Source: Utricularia gibba
Lineage: Eukaryota; Streptophyta; Magnoliopsida; Lamiales; Lentibulariaceae
Assembly (NCBI GenBank): GCA_002189035.1
Contig: NEEC01000002.1
Span: 1,426,001-1,490,000, forward strand
Length of the DNA: 64,000 nt
Reading direction: 5' to 3'
Part shown: positions 1-11,399 of the stretch, in pieces
Position numbering within the stretch: position 1 is the first letter of the stretch
How the letters are laid out: the number at the start of each line of letters is the position of its first letter
Notes under the pieces: generated by a model
The model's database searches: none
Seen by the model: the letters and a program-made list of their open reading frames with translations, nothing else
What the model was told of the DNA's origin: nothing
Translations under genes and position numbers: made by a program

Positions 1-216
1 AACGGCAAAATGAAAGTCAAACATCTAGAACTTCCAATGAAAGCAAATGCTGTCTCGATCAGATCCATAATTAGGAAAATGCGTCGCGTATTAAAATTTG
101 AAGTAAAACCAAGTCTTCAAGAAACGCAAATCAACATAATGACGCCGCCAATCGAAAAAGATGTGCATAATCTCCAAATAGGCAATTGAACAAGAAAAAA
201 AGTCTTCTAATCATAC

Positions 217-240
217 CTTTCGACACTTGCAAACAACCAT
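217..240 (-). CDS. First coding exon of a ZFPL1-like zinc-finger protein (partial, runs off the left edge)
   Basis: On the minus strand an ATG at 240 opens the eight-codon exon MVVCKCRK, followed directly by a GT donor (GTATGA, forward 211-216). This octapeptide matches my memory of the extreme N terminus of plant ZFPL1-like proteins, small RING/B-box-like zinc proteins of the Golgi membrane. An intron after these codons would fit. The rest of the gene lies left of the window. An upstream TATA-like ATATATAAATAT on the minus strand (about 352-363) sits at a plausible distance. Only eight residues are visible, so the family name is an inference. The rest of 1-216 would be intron. Confidence 0.5.
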
Positions 241-668
241 CACTTGCTGAGAAGAGTACCCAGATAGGACGAATTTTGCTGATCGTAATTCAGATCAACG
301 GAAGCGTTTCAGGAAATTGCAGTTCTTGGTTTTCCCAGCTAATCTTTTTGATATTTATATATGCAGAAGCAGATAACGAGAAATGAAGCGTACGTATTTG
401 GGCTTTTTCTGTTGGGCCTCAGCAACTTGTACCGTACGAATTAGAGTGAAGGTCAAAATGGACATTTCAAGTAAGACGAGTTATGGGGAAAACATCGAAA
501 TATAAACCCTCAGAACAAATCTGTTAACTGCGAAACAAGCTTTTTAAAATTTGAACTGGCTTCCAGTTCTCTTCCGCCACCGTTGATTTTCAAAATCCGC
601 AGCTTGGCGAACTATCGGAGCGAAACTCCGGCAAAATCTCTGAATCGTTAACGAGAGGAACGTCGATC
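241..668. promoter_or_regulatory. Shared divergent promoter and 5' UTRs, ZFPL1-like (-) and BUB3 (+)
   Basis: About 430 bp separates the two divergent start codons. It holds a minus-strand TATA-like run near 352-363 and a TGGGCC site-II element near 414-419, the motif typical of promoters of growth-related plant genes. The part from about 540 is CT-rich and precedes the BUB3 ATG, so it is probably the BUB3 5' UTR. No other gene is seen here. Confidence 0.45.
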
Positions 669-2834
669 ATGGCGACGGTGGCACCACCTCACCTGGGGAA
701 GGAGTTATTCAGCCCTCCCTCTGATGGAATTTCGAATCTTCGATTCTCAAACCACAGCGACCTTCTACTGGTTTCATCCTGGGACAAGGTTGTTTTTCAT
801 GAATTTTTTGGTGAATTAGCATTTCATACAAAATAAATGGGGTGAAATTATTTTCTGTCCTTTCTTTTAGAGCGCTCGACTGTACGATGCGAGCACGAAT
901 GTGCTCAAGGGGGAGTTGATACATGGAGCACCGGTTCTTGATTGCTGCTTCCATGATGATTCTTCTGGTTTCAGCGCTTGTGCGGACAACAAAGTCAGAA
1001 GGTGAATTCCCCAACTGCAATTTCTTTGTAAAGTTCAATTTCCTGTTTAGTTCTGTTTTTGCTCCCCTTTTGTCATACAGCTTCCATGTGATGTTCTCTG
1101 TACTTCAGGTTGGTATTCAACTACAATAGGGAGGATGTTTTAGGAAGCCATGATGCACCTGTTCGTTGTGTAGAGTACTCTTATGCAACTGGTAATATTT
1201 TTGACTAATTGATCAGTGAACTAGTCAGCTACATGTTTTACTCCGGATATCAAATGGTTCCTGTGGTGTTGGCGTTCATCTTGGTTGAAGCCCATTTCTG
1301 TTGCAAAAAAAAAAAAAAAATCAATCTTGGTATTCATAATGGTTTTTGAAAAGTCATCGGTCTGAAGTTATGCTCCTCGTTTTTTCAAAAAATTTGTTGT
1401 TCTGCATACGTACTGGATTTATCTCATATTTGCTATGTGGTGAATTAATTTTTTTGATTACTCGTTGAACAAAATATCTCCCTCTGTTATAGGACAAGTA
1501 ATTACTGGTAGCTGGGACAAAACCTTAAAGTGTTGGGACCCCAGAGGTGCCAGTGGCCAGGAACGATCTCTTGTGGGAACATTTGCTCAACCCGAGCGTG
1601 TGTACTCTATGTCTCTTTCCGGAAATCATTTGGTAGTTGCTACTGCTGGAAGGCATGTTAATATATATGACATTCGGAACATGTCTCAACCTGAACAAAG
1701 AAGGGAATCTTCTTTAAAATATCAAACGCGATGTGTTCGATGTTACCCTAATGGGTTAGGTACTGCTTTCTCTACCTGCTCTAATTCATATAGGGAATTT
1801 CTATCAAAAATAAATTTATCGAGCTTTTACTAAGGAAAAAGTAATTTTGTTCAGTATAGGGGCTCTCTATAACTGTGTTTGCTGCATTTTCTTGATCAGG
1901 TTATGCTCTAAGTTCTGTTGAGGGCCGTGTTGCAATGGAGTTCTTTGATCTCTCAGAGGCTGGTCAATCCAAGAAGTACGTATATTGTATTGCATTTGAA
2001 TTCACGACACAGAAACTTTTTCCAAGCACAAGCTTGGAATTTCATGAAAAATCTGAGCAGTTCAAAAGTTTCCTTTTGCCACAAGAAGCCAAATATGCCT
2101 TCGAATTCTGCCTTGATAACTCTTTCCGTTGTATATTTTTGTGTCAGTTAAATCTATCCATTTTGATGGTTATGTTGTCCCATACAGATATGCATTCAAA
2201 TGTCATCGGAAATCAGAAGCAGGAAAAGACATTGTCTACCCTGTCAATGCCATTGCATTTCACCCAATGTAAGTAGTAAACCAGTAGTGAATCATCATGC
2301 TGTCTAGACTTGCAGTCCTTCTAGTGAGTCCATGGATACCTTCTGTTCATAACTACTTACCGCACACTCTGATGCATACTGCAGCTATGGGACCTTTGCT
2401 ACTGGAGGTTGTGACGGTTATGTTAATGTGTGGGACGGCAACAACAAGAAGAGGCTATACCAGGTAAAAAAGAGTTGATTTAAACCTTGCCACCGTCTTT
2501 TCTCATATTCTTCTTTTACCAAAAGCATAACCATTCTCCTTCTTCTGGCTTATCCATGTGAAAGTACTCCAAATACCCCACCAGCATCGCCGCCTTATCC
2601 TTCAGCAGAGACGGCAAGCTTCTCGCGGTTGCCTCAAGTTACACATACGAAGAAGGCCAAAAATCGTAACACCCCCCTTCCCTAAACTTGCAGATGCCTC
2701 AATTTCTCTTTGTTTTTGTTCCTGACACCTCCGAAAATTGCTGCAGCCATGAGCCGGATGCGGTGTTCGTGCGCAACGTGAACGAGATCGAAGTGAAGCC
2801 AAAGCCAAAAGTTGTGCCAAACCAAGCTTCATAA
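669..2834 (+). CDS. BUB3: Mitotic checkpoint protein BUB3 (WD40)
   Basis: Nine exons join without a frame break: 669-788, 871-1001, 1109-1191, 1493-1759, 1900-1975, 2188-2268, 2385-2463, 2565-2665, 2747-2834. They give 341 aa, close to Arabidopsis BUB3 (340). BUB3 is a WD40 beta-propeller that brings BUB1/BUBR1-type kinases to unattached kinetochores and delays anaphase through the spindle checkpoint. Diagnostic stretches are LLVSSWDK at the end of exon 1, [20 protein letters not shown] and RVYSMSL in exon 4, [20 protein letters not shown], then [20 protein letters not shown], and a C terminus with [10 protein letters not shown]. The ATG at 669 begins MATVAPP, as family members do. It shares its promoter with the minus-strand gene to the left. 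Assignment is secure; exon edges are manual. Confidence 0.95.
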
Positions 2835-3299
2835 ACACTGAGCTGTGAGTTCGTTCGTGTCTTGTCGAAACAGTCACTTGTGCTCCGCTCCATCTACGAC
2901 CGTAGAAGGATCGAGTCCTTATGCTTTCTCTCCATCTTGTACTCTGTATCTGAACCAGGCAACTCCGTTCCAGTACCCTGAGACCGCCTGCTCAGTGTGG
3001 AGTGCCGCACTGTACGGCGTTGGTTAATGACCGTTGCAACCGTTGGCTAAAATTATAGCTTCAAAATATATCATATTAATAAATGAATACCGTCTGGGGC
3101 TTTTGAGCAATTCTTTTATACTTTAGGGACCAGAGTGAAAATTGATATGGTCAACCTCCAGGTCTCTTTCTCTTCTCGCTGCTCGGTTCTTTTCTGTCGT
3201 CGAGTATACGATTCTTCAGAGACTTCAAACTGTTTATGTGATTGCTCTGGAATTCTTTCTCCGAAGCGTTTTGATTCGGACCGTCTTCTGTGCCTCCGG
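2835..3299 (+). other. BUB3 3' UTR and TFIIA-gamma 5' region
   Basis: This 465 bp stretch lies between the BUB3 stop and the next start codon. It contains AATAAA-like A/T-rich sequence around 3066-3085 that could serve BUB3 polyadenylation. After about 3130 it becomes pyrimidine-rich, with a possible 5' UTR splice donor (CAG|GTCTCT near 3162). Short open frames here show no family resemblance. Confidence 0.4.
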
Positions 3300-3864
3300 A
3301 TGGAACTGGATTATGCTCATCTGTATCATAGATCGACGATCGGGTTGTGCCTTATGGAGGCGTTGGATCACATGGTTTCCAATGGATCTCTAGATCCCGA
3401 GTTCGCCATTCTTGTTTCGTGTCAGTTTCAGAAGGTTATGTCTGGCTTGGAATCGAGTGAAATTCGATTTCATGAGTTTGGTTATTTGGATTTTGTGTTT
3501 TCAAGTTGAATTTCTTCATTAACTGACTGTACGGATGTTCATAGTTTTGGTTTCTTGGCCACAGTCTCTTCTAGAAGCTCTGGAAAATGTCACAAGTAAA
3601 GTTTCAATCAAGGTAATCCATTTCCCCCCATCCTTGTTGACTATGCCTGCTGCTTTGGTCAATCCTTGTTGTGTTAAAGCTCTCTGGAGTCTTTGAAGCG
3701 CTTTTGGATGTCTGATACTCCTAGTGAAACAGGGGCATCTCCACACCTGCCGATTCTGTGACGATTTGTGGACCTTCATTCTGCATGATGTACAGATTAA
3801 AATCAACGAAGATACTGAAAGCATCAACAGACTTCAGATCGTTGCCCGCAAGCCCTTTGTTTAG
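3300..3864 (+). CDS. Transcription initiation factor IIA gamma subunit, divergent copy
   Basis: Three exons (3300-3434, 3565-3612, 3733-3864) give 104 aa, near the 106 aa usual for plant TFIIA-gamma. The intron positions are the family's: after the QFxK motif and after VSIK. TFIIA-gamma is the small subunit of TFIIA that holds TBP on TATA DNA during RNA polymerase II initiation. Matches include RSTIGLCLMEALDHMVSNGS (residues 12-31), LEALENVTSKVSIK and GHLHTCRFCDDLWTFIL. The protein is clearly diverged. It opens MELDYAHLYH instead of MATFELYR, reads ILVSCQFQK where other plants have IQVLVQFDK, and has a short odd tail. Splice sites and frame are intact, so it is probably expressed. It may be a fast-evolving second copy, not the main housekeeping gene. 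Confidence 0.85.
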
Positions 3865-5662
3865 CTCCCAACTTGGTGAGATTGGAAGCAGGTTTCCAAC
3901 ATTGGGCTTACTTCAAGAAGATCTGGAGCCCAGATGGTGTTTATATGAACAGCTTGTTGGCAGCGCTTGCATTAAACTTGCTCAGTTTCACGTCTTCTTC
4001 TAGGATATGCTTGCTACTGCTTCCTATCTCTTGCATGTCTTGTAATTATACTGATACATAACTAACTCTACGTATTTTAATTATGGAAAAAACTTATGTT
4101 TAATGAAAATGTAAAATGTATAATTCTAATTTTAGAATCACTTCTTTAAAAACATTATACTAAATAGAGTCTAATTATTAATCATGAGACTATGTGAAGT
4201 CAAAGAAAAAATATTTATGGTCACTTTTCTTTTCTTTTTTTTAAATTAATTATTGATAACATTGAGACAAAACCATTTTGTTGAAGTTAAAAATCGATGT
4301 TTGAGATGGGACCAATTCATGCGTGATAGGTGTAGCCGGGAAATTTCGCACCTTATTATGTTTTTTGCAATTTTGTTTGGTTTGATCAATGGAAACGAGG
4401 GTAGACGGAGATTTTTACGTGAAAATCGTTGTAAGACTGAAAAAACCACTGAACTATCGGAGTTCGTTGAAAAAAGTCCCTACTAGATAAAAGTGGTAAA
4501 GAAAGGTATAGGTTGGAGTCTTAGGATCGATTCCTTTTCCTCCGGAACTTCTCCTATTTATGGAAGAGGTCGATCCGGCCGAATCCTCGCTTCTGCAAAT
4601 GTCGGTTACTTTTGCACCTGCTATGTGATTTCGCTTTTTAGATATCGGCCGTCTGGTCTGCCGTAATTCGGTTGCTTTTCAGACTACGTCATACGACCAT
4701 CGTTGTCAAGCTTCTGACATATATTGATCTGTCGACTAACGTTATCCTATTAGAGCTCATTTTGATAAAGCTGATTACCCTTAGCCGATTTATACCCCAT
4801 CACCTTTTTTGCATGATAAATTAAAAATTAAAAATTAAAAATTTGGATGTGGATGATAAATTATTTTATTGTATTAATTTTCATTAAATAGTGTTTTAAG
4901 TGGTTATTTACTGAATATTGGTTACCAACAAAAGAAAATAAAAGCAGGAAAAGGAAAAACGCGAGAACGCGTACGGAATTTGTGTAAACCGGGGTCAAAG
5001 CCGGCTGGATAAACAGTGGGATCTGGAGGTATCTACTTTTGTTTTGTGTCGCGTCGCCGCTGAGTGCTGTCAATTTGGACGGAGAAGAAAATGGTTTCTG
5101 TTGCTGATTGATCCACCCGGGCAGACCATCGGAGTGACGGGGAATTGACGAGGAGCGTAAGCCCGTTTGGGTTGTCATCAGAATCGGGTTAGTTCGCTCG
5201 GCGTCTTATTTGCTTCCGTTTTTTCCCTTTGGAGTTTTATTTCGATTCATGGGTTTCGTCTTAACCATCGGATTGATCTGGGTTTGTTGTGGGTTGGATG
5301 AATTTAAGGGTTTTCGTTTTCCTTGCTAATGTGAGGTGGGGTTTTTTTTATGATTGGCGGAAGATTGATACTGTGACCTTAGTTCTGAAGTGACATTTAA
5401 TTTTAGGGGAATTATCTTACTATTTGATTGCGAATTACAGTAGGTGAATTGTTTATACTTACTCACCAAGATGAAAATTTGATTTGATTCCTGGTTCGAT
5501 TTGTAGATCGTTGTCTGGGTGCTGTCGTATCCCTTTTTGTGCTTTTCCCGGAGTTGTTAAACTCCAGATTGGCAAGTTCAGATGAAGATGGCTGATGGTT
5601 ATTGAATATAAGTGAAGCATTTGTTTTGATCTGTTATCTGGAAGCTGAGAAGTTAAGCTAGA
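3865..5662. other. A/T-rich intergenic stretch and 5' region of the ADA1 gene
   Basis: From 3865 to about 4900 the sequence is A/T-rich. Its open frames have no recognisable family, and it includes a short direct repeat of AAAATTAA units near 4822-4842. From about 5000 the composition shifts to gene-like. The segment 5000-5662 is probably promoter plus a 5' UTR with at least one intron for the gene starting at 5663. I see no RNA gene or terminal inverted repeats. Confidence 0.4.
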
Positions 5663-6682
5663 ATGGTGTCCAATCGTGATTCTACACGGATTGACACTCT
5701 AGAGCTGAAAGGGCTTATCTATCAGAAGATTGGGCGTCAAAGAGCAGAAGAATACTTTGAGCATCTTAGGAGATTCTTATGGTCAAAGCTCAGCAAGGCT
5801 GATTTTGACGAGAGCTGCATGCGGACACTCGGTAGAGAGAACATCCGCCTCCATAATCTTCTCATCCGTGCTATCATCCAGAACTCTAATGTAGCGAAGC
5901 TCCCACCTCAGAGGTCTCGTGAGGTTGACGTCAGGGCTGCCACTGCCCCCCAAAGGAGTTGCGTTCAATCACTTCAGAGTAATGGGCTGCTGAAATCTCC
6001 ACGCAAATGCAGGTCACCAGTTAACCGGGAACGCAAGCTGCGTGATCGTCCCAGCCCTCTTGGCCCCCTTGGAAAGAGTCCCAGTCTCACCTACGAAGAA
6101 ACGGTTTCACGTCTTCAGGAACAGAGTGCAGCAGAGTTGCATTCCATTTCAAGTAAGCCTCCCACTGGTGTAGCACCGGTTGAAGAAGGGGAAGAAGTTG
6201 AACAGTTAGCTGAAATCCCATGTGAATGGAGATCTGTCACTGCGCCCTTCGGAGTGTCTGTGAAGCGCAGTGTGACTCGAAGTAATACTCTTCGTCATGA
6301 AAAACTCGGCGAGACCTGTCAGAGTAGCGGAGAGTTACCTGATACAGCATTCCTGAGGAGCCTGTTGGAGAAGAAGCTGGCATCAGAAGGAATCAGCGTC
6401 TCCCTGGAAGGAGCTAATGCTATAAACAGGGGACTAGATGCTTTCCTGAAGAGAATCCTCGAAGGCTGTATACCACCGTTCGGCCGATCACATCTCAGAA
6501 ATCACACGCATTCCCTTCCGACGCAACAAAACGGTCTAGCCCTGCCGCCCCCACAGATGCAACCGCAGCCATCGCATTTGAGTTTGCCCAGTTTTTCCGT
6601 TGCCATGGAGACGAACCCGTGGATTCTTGGAGAAGACTGGGCTTCCCAGCTTGAGAAAATCAGCCATCACTTGTCTCAGTGA
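5663..6682 (+). CDS. SAGA-complex subunit, transcriptional adapter ADA1/HFI1-like
   Basis: A single open frame encodes 339 aa without introns. The N terminus carries the plant ADA1/HFI1 (SAGA-Tad1) signature: RIDTLELKGLIYQKIGRQRA (about residues 9-28), EYFEHLRRFLWSKLSKADFD, and TLGRENIRLHNLLIRAIIQN. In yeast and plants this subunit is a structural core protein of the SAGA coactivator complex, which acetylates and deubiquitinates histones at promoters. The middle is low complexity with Ser/Pro/Arg, as in relatives. A second conserved block, LRSLLEKKLASEGISVSLEG near residue 240, matches the C-terminal conserved region of plant ADA1 proteins. The ATG follows in-frame stops and gives the expected start MVSNRDSTRIDTLELKG. 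A nuclear role is inferred from the family. Confidence 0.88.
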   Translation: MVSNRDSTRIDTLELKGLIYQKIGRQRAEEYFEHLRRFLWSKLSKADFDESCMRTLGRENIRLHNLLIRAIIQNSNVAKLPPQRSREVDVRAATAPQRSCVQSLQSNGLLKSPRKCRSPVNRERKLRDRPSPLGPLGKSPSLTYEETVSRLQEQSAAELHSISSKPPTGVAPVEEGEEVEQLAEIPCEWRSVTAPFGVSVKRSVTRSNTLRHEKLGETCQSSGELPDTAFLRSLLEKKLASEGISVSLEGANAINRGLDAFLKRILEGCIPPFGRSHLRNHTHSLPTQQNGLALPPPQMQPQPSHLSLPSFSVAMETNPWILGEDWASQLEKISHHLSQ

Positions 6683-6969
6683 GCTGGCAGCTCAGCAAGC
6701 TAACCAGATACCGGATTCATGGCCGGAGAAAAAAGTCGCCGTCGCCGCTAACTGATTGTGAGGTGTAGTGAGTAGCTTGAGATTACTCAGTTTTAACCCG
6801 CGAGAGGTCTGAAGATTATGTCTCCTTTGTGCATTATTATTATTATTTCGTGTGGAATAAAAAAAAAGATTTCGGAAATTCCGATTTCTTGTTTCTTCCG
6901 TTGCCAGTCAATTTTTTGACTTCCACACCACGCGATGGTTTTTCTTCAAATCCCATCCTCTGGCGATAT

Positions 6970-7494
6970 ATGGGAACTGATATTGCCACAGTCCAACCAC
7001 ACGTGTCGCTCCTACTAGGTTTCGTGTGCATTTCTGCCGGCCAATCCCCGGCAACCGTAACTGTTTCTACCGCTGCCTTAATCAAGAGGCTTCCGAAGTT
7101 ACCAATTCCTTTTCCGCGGGTCAGGATACCACCTCTAACTCCAATCGCCGCCTCACCTCCGGTTACAGCTCTAAATCCCTCGCCTCCGGCACCCGCACCC
7201 GTCATTTCGGGCCCGGCACCCAGGGCTGCGGTTTCACCGTCCGCAGCACCGGTGGCGTCAGGCTCACCGCCTCAGCCGGTCGCTTCTCCAAGTCCCAGCA
7301 TCGGCGCCACGTCTCCTTCTCCATCGGCTGCCACAAAAGTAACCGCCGACTCCTTGTCATTTCAATTTGTTTCTTCCGCTGCAAGCTTACATTTTAAACA
7401 TTTTATTTCCTGGTGCAGGAGGACGTGTGAAAGAAAGTTCGAGAATATTTATCGGCTGGGGGAGGGATCTTCATCTATTTTGTTACCCCCTTGA
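6970..7494 (+). CDS. Arabinogalactan-protein-like Pro/Ala/Ser-rich secreted protein (tentative)
   Basis: From the ATG at 6970 an open frame of 174 codons starts with a hydrophobic stretch, VSLLLGFVCISAGQ, that could be a signal peptide. It then becomes rich in Pro, Ala, Ser and Thr with many AP, SP and TP pairs (PSPPAPAPVISGPAPRAA, PVASPSPSIGATSPSPSAA). Such pairs are hydroxylated and glycosylated in classical arabinogalactan proteins of the cell surface. The expected hydrophobic GPI-anchor tail is not clear: after ATKVTADS the frame continues with a non-AGP sequence. It may be an intron read-through (GTAACC donor at about 7339, TGCAG acceptor at about 7420) or a shifted frame. No opposite-strand frame is better. 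The gene could be real but mis-ended, or only a compositional artefact. Confidence 0.45.
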   Translation: MGTDIATVQPHVSLLLGFVCISAGQSPATVTVSTAALIKRLPKLPIPFPRVRIPPLTPIAASPPVTALNPSPPAPAPVISGPAPRAAVSPSAAPVASGSPPQPVASPSPSIGATSPSPSAATKVTADSLSFQFVSSAASLHFKHFISWCRRTCERKFENIYRLGEGSSSILLPP

Positions 7495-8041
7495 CTTATA
7501 AAACATGTGCTTTTATTCCGTCATCATGTCGACTAAAATACCACATGCCACATTTCTTACGATATTTTTATAATCATTTAGAAACGTTTTAAAAATAATT
7601 TCATTTTTTAAAATAATAAAAATGTACAAATAAAATCTAAATTTTTAATTTATCAAAAATACGTATTAAAAAGTAATTTTGATGAATTCAGTAACCGGGA
7701 AAAAGCTTCTTCATTTTCAAATCAATTTATCTGGTTAATTGGTTGTCACTGCAGTTTCGGCCTTCCATCCTCACCAAAGAACTGAGGCAATGATCAGATC
7801 AACTTTGTATCCAATGCTCAGTTTATTGCAAATGCAGCAAGAATCAATCATCCAAAATGATCACTACATGCGTTCTTCTACAAGCAGAAGGTGTATTAAT
7901 AGTGCTAATGGTACCTATAGCGTGTGTGTTGCTTAAATGAAGACTTGTATTCAGCGAACCATCTGGTCCTATGCTCCTCTTCTCTCCCTGGGATGCTAGC
8001 AAACACAGTTCCGGGTCATGGCATTTAGAATCAAGCAGAGA
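7495..8041. other. A/T-rich intergenic spacer and CBSX 3' UTR
   Basis: The part up to about 7740 is A/T-rich and gene-free. From about 7800 to 8041 the composition fits the 3' UTR of the minus-strand CBSX gene. Short open frames have no family resemblance. Confidence 0.4.
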
Positions 8042-9429
8042 TTACATCTTCTCAACATCCCGTTTGATTTGAAGAGCAGCTTTAATGACATCTCCCCTGG
8101 TGACGATTCCAATCTGTAGAAGGGGCACAAAGAAGATGGAAAATGATTTTTCTGTGAACAGCAATATGGTTCTGTGATAATGTGAAACCGGAAGCTACCA
8201 GTCTCCCTTCAGCGTCCACAACGGGCAGGCGGCGATACTTGGTTTGAAGCAGTAGCCTGTGTTGCACCGATGTTAGAAGAACATGAAGGAGATGAAATCC
8301 ACAACTATGCTTCATTGATGATACTGAAGAGGATGATGATGCTGGGGAGAAATGATCACCTTGCTGCATCCTCAAGGTTGGTGTTTTCACGCACTACGAG
8401 AGGAGCTGGAGTCATAAGGTCGCCAACGACTCTCCCATTCGTTTTGATGAGTAGCTTTTGAATTTCATTAAAAGCCTGGAAAGGTAGCATCACGGGCATT
8501 TGTGAAAGGCGATAAACAAACTGGCATTTCAACATGAAAAGGAAGAAGACTAAAAGGCTGGGATGGAACACTGATCATACTTTCCAAGTGCTATTGACGA
8601 CTGGAAACATATTTGTATCAAACTGGCCTCCACCTAAGTTAAACAGATGAAAATGTATCAAGAGGCATCGGTTGCAGAATACACATCAACAACAGAACAT
8701 AGTCCTTGGTCACATAAAACTTTGAACAATTTACAAGTATGACAAAGCTTTGTGGACAATGGGATGACATGGTTTCGAAAGTACCAGATATGGAGTCAAG
8801 TGCCAATAAATCATAGTCTGAGATAACCCCAACCTGCAACAACATAATCAATTCACAATCAACGGGAGGGGAGTGGAGGAACTGAAGAGTTAATGTTCAA
8901 GAACTCAAATCACCACTTACCAATCTCCATTCATCATCGATCACAGGAAAGCCAGTTACTCTTTTATCAACAAGGAACTTCAGAGCTGATTGATACATGG
9001 GGTAAAAGAAATCAACATACCGGAAAAAATCTAAACTTTCTAAGAGCAGTTTGGTTGGCAAAATACCTTCGTCCGCCGTCGTTGTAGGCCGCACAACGTG
9101 CAAATCCTCTTTTCTCGTCATAAAATCACCTACACTGTACACTCTTTCCCCTACCTAAAACACATGTTACAGGATAACGGTTAATTTCTCGGAGAATCCA
9201 TTCGAATATCAGACTCACAGGATCAGGTACTACGTACCGGCGCCGAATTAGCGGTACCATTGGTGGCGCAGAGAACAGAATTCGGCCGCCGAGACTGCAG
9301 CAACGACAAATCGACATGACGGCGGCTGGGGACACTAGATTCAAGACGTGATCCACGGTGGCTAACGGTGGAAACAGCCACGGTGAGTGAGACTCCGGCA
9401 CGAAGATCGGCAAGGAGCAAGGAACCCAT
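8042..9429 (-). CDS. Chloroplast CBS-domain-pair protein CBSX1/CBSX2-like
   Basis: Eight minus-strand exons close in frame: 9238-9429, 9067-9154, 8921-8985, 8785-8833, 8581-8633, 8360-8475, 8199-8256, 8042-8113, giving 230 aa. The first 60 or so residues are Ser/Arg-rich and lack acidic residues in the way of a plastid transit peptide. Two CBS motifs follow: VYSVGDFMTRKEDLHVVRPT with VTGFPVIDDEWRLVGVISDY, then VGDLMTPAPLVVRENTNLED with YRRLPVVDAEGRLIGIVTRG. CBSX1/2 bind adenosine nucleotides and regulate the ferredoxin-thioredoxin system in plastids. Between the CBS domains is the family's linker with FPVVNSTWKAFNEIQKLL. I chose the ATG at 9429 because it starts the transit-like sequence; in-frame upstream ATGs add an unlikely extension. 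The CBSX1 versus CBSX2 choice is open. Confidence 0.92.
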
Positions 9430-9755
9430 TGAATATTCCAGCGGAAACAAAACGAGGATTCCGCAGAGAGGGAAGGAGATATTCCACAGAGTGGGAACGG
9501 CCCTCCCCAACTTTCTTCTGGTGGACTGGAGAAGGTTCCGGCTACGAATTCGCACATGTTTTGGATTTGTCAAACTCTAACCAACCCCCCGGGTCACGGG
9601 TCACATGCCCGAACCCGGATCCTCTCCAATCTGACTTATGGTATAAATTGTTATGCACGTGTGAATCAATGAATCCATACATGAAGACTGCACTTTCTAG
9701 ACCAAAGGAACAAGAAATCTATGTATCGTCCTTGTTCACAAGGGGTTGGTTTCCA

Positions 9756-10778
9756 TCATACGATGGCGAAGATAAGGAACCCCACAGAGACATACATGAG
9801 GAGGACTGGGTAGAGAGCTAGAGCTTTTCTCTGAGGATTCACGGCGCTGCTCATGAATGGGTATGCAGCCCATGAGCTCCATGCGAGTGTGAACCCCACC
9901 ACAACAAGTTTTACGATTAGGTTATCGAGTAGCACACAGATCAGGGAACCGACGTCCAAGGGGAACAGACAGTATCCCAGAAGACTTAGGCTTTGGAAGA
10001 AAATGATCTGCCCACCCTGCAAACCAAGAAGAAACTAATAATCACCTCAGTTGCAGGAAACTGAGTGATAGGGTGAGGGGGATGATTACCAGCAGCAGAA
10101 CGTTCAATGTAAGAATCACAGCTCCAGTTGCAAGCAGTGCAAAAGCAACTGCAAAAACTTCGGACTGCAGGAACCACAAGGTGTTTATGTATAAAGGAAA
10201 TTGAAGTATTTGATGTATGAGATTTTTACACAGCAGGGATGAAATGGCTAGTACATAAAGAAGAGAAAAAGTACCTTTTTCACTGAAGCAGACCATGAGA
10301 GAGTAAGGCCAAGGAAAACAATGAAAAAAAAGGGCCCCCACAGATCCCAATCCCTCAGAGCCTTCCCAGGATCTTCCCTGAAAGGATTAGGGAAAACAAC
10401 CAGCTTCAAGTTGCTAACGATTCTTGATAAATCCCTCTTCACAGTGTCCCAGACAGGCTCTGTCAATGTATTCGGGCTGGACCCAAAACCGGATGCAGCA
10501 ATACCACTGCTGCTTATGGATCCCAAGGGGGGCGCATGGGGCTTAGAAGCAGTGACGGAAGGAACTGGCATAGGTTTTGGAGCAGCGGGAGTGGGAAGAC
10601 TTACGGGAACAGAGTATTGGGGAGGAGGTGGATTGGAAGAGACGGGGATGGAAGGACGGACAGGAGATGGGGGCCGAGCAGGAAGAACGGAGGGTTGGGA
10701 ACTGATAAGGTTCTCGATCTCGTCTATGTCAGATTGGGAGCTAGCATGCAGAGGGATGGTGTCGCTGTAGGTTGCCAT
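9756..10778 (-). CDS. YIP1-family Golgi/TGN membrane protein, YIP4-like
   Basis: Three exons (10275-10778, 10090-10164, 9756-10016) give 279 aa. The N terminus has [19 protein letters not shown], then a Pro-rich cytosolic region. Next comes the family block [20 protein letters not shown] and [20 protein letters not shown], and about five hydrophobic helices ending in [20 protein letters not shown]. In Arabidopsis YIP4a/YIP4b act with ECHIDNA at the trans-Golgi network in secretion of cell-wall polysaccharides and proteins. Length and intron positions agree with that family. A 5' UTR intron is likely (donor near 11402, acceptor near 10820 on the minus strand), so the transcript starts near the RPS28 promoter. 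Assignment is strong; specific partner roles are inferred from Arabidopsis. Confidence 0.94.
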
Positions 10779-11399
10779 TCTGTGTATTCACAATAGCGGC
10801 CTCAGGTTCAGGCTCCTATACACACAACTGATGAGTGCGCAAAGCTGTGTAAATAACATGGACATAAACAAGACAAATAATTATAAAACATCAAAAATAT
10901 CAGCTGAAACGATAAGTTTTCGATCAGAAGCTCAGAACAAAAAGAACGCGTGGACAAACACAGGTAGATCAAATAGGATTCATCAACCAGTGATCGAAAA
11001 CAACTTTAAAAGTCAACTGAATTCCAACTTCAGGGGGTGTTAAAAAATCCTCGATAATTACACTGCCTAAAAAGCAGTCACACCGCAAGGATTGAACAAC
11101 AAGATGCACAAATAAAAAAGTGGCAAACCAATAATTGATAAGAATGAAATTCAGAGAATCCCCTCCCTTGAATTTAACAAACATGCATTTCTCAATGCCT
11201 TACACAACAGCCATCACACCTATTACGATCAAATTCAAGATCTGAAAAACACCCGCGGAGATCGGATCCGACAAGTAGAGAGTAGGATAAACAAAAGAAG
11301 CTTGAATCCAGATCAAAATTGACAAAAAAAAATACATGAGAATTGGAAACTGGTAATCGAGCAAAACCGGAACGAAGCATCAAAGTGAAAATGCCGAAT

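Noticed and set aside
6843-7384. Minus-strand open frames across the Pro-rich ORF
   Set aside because: GC-rich, low-complexity complement of the Pro/Ala/Ser codons; no family resemblance or promoter.
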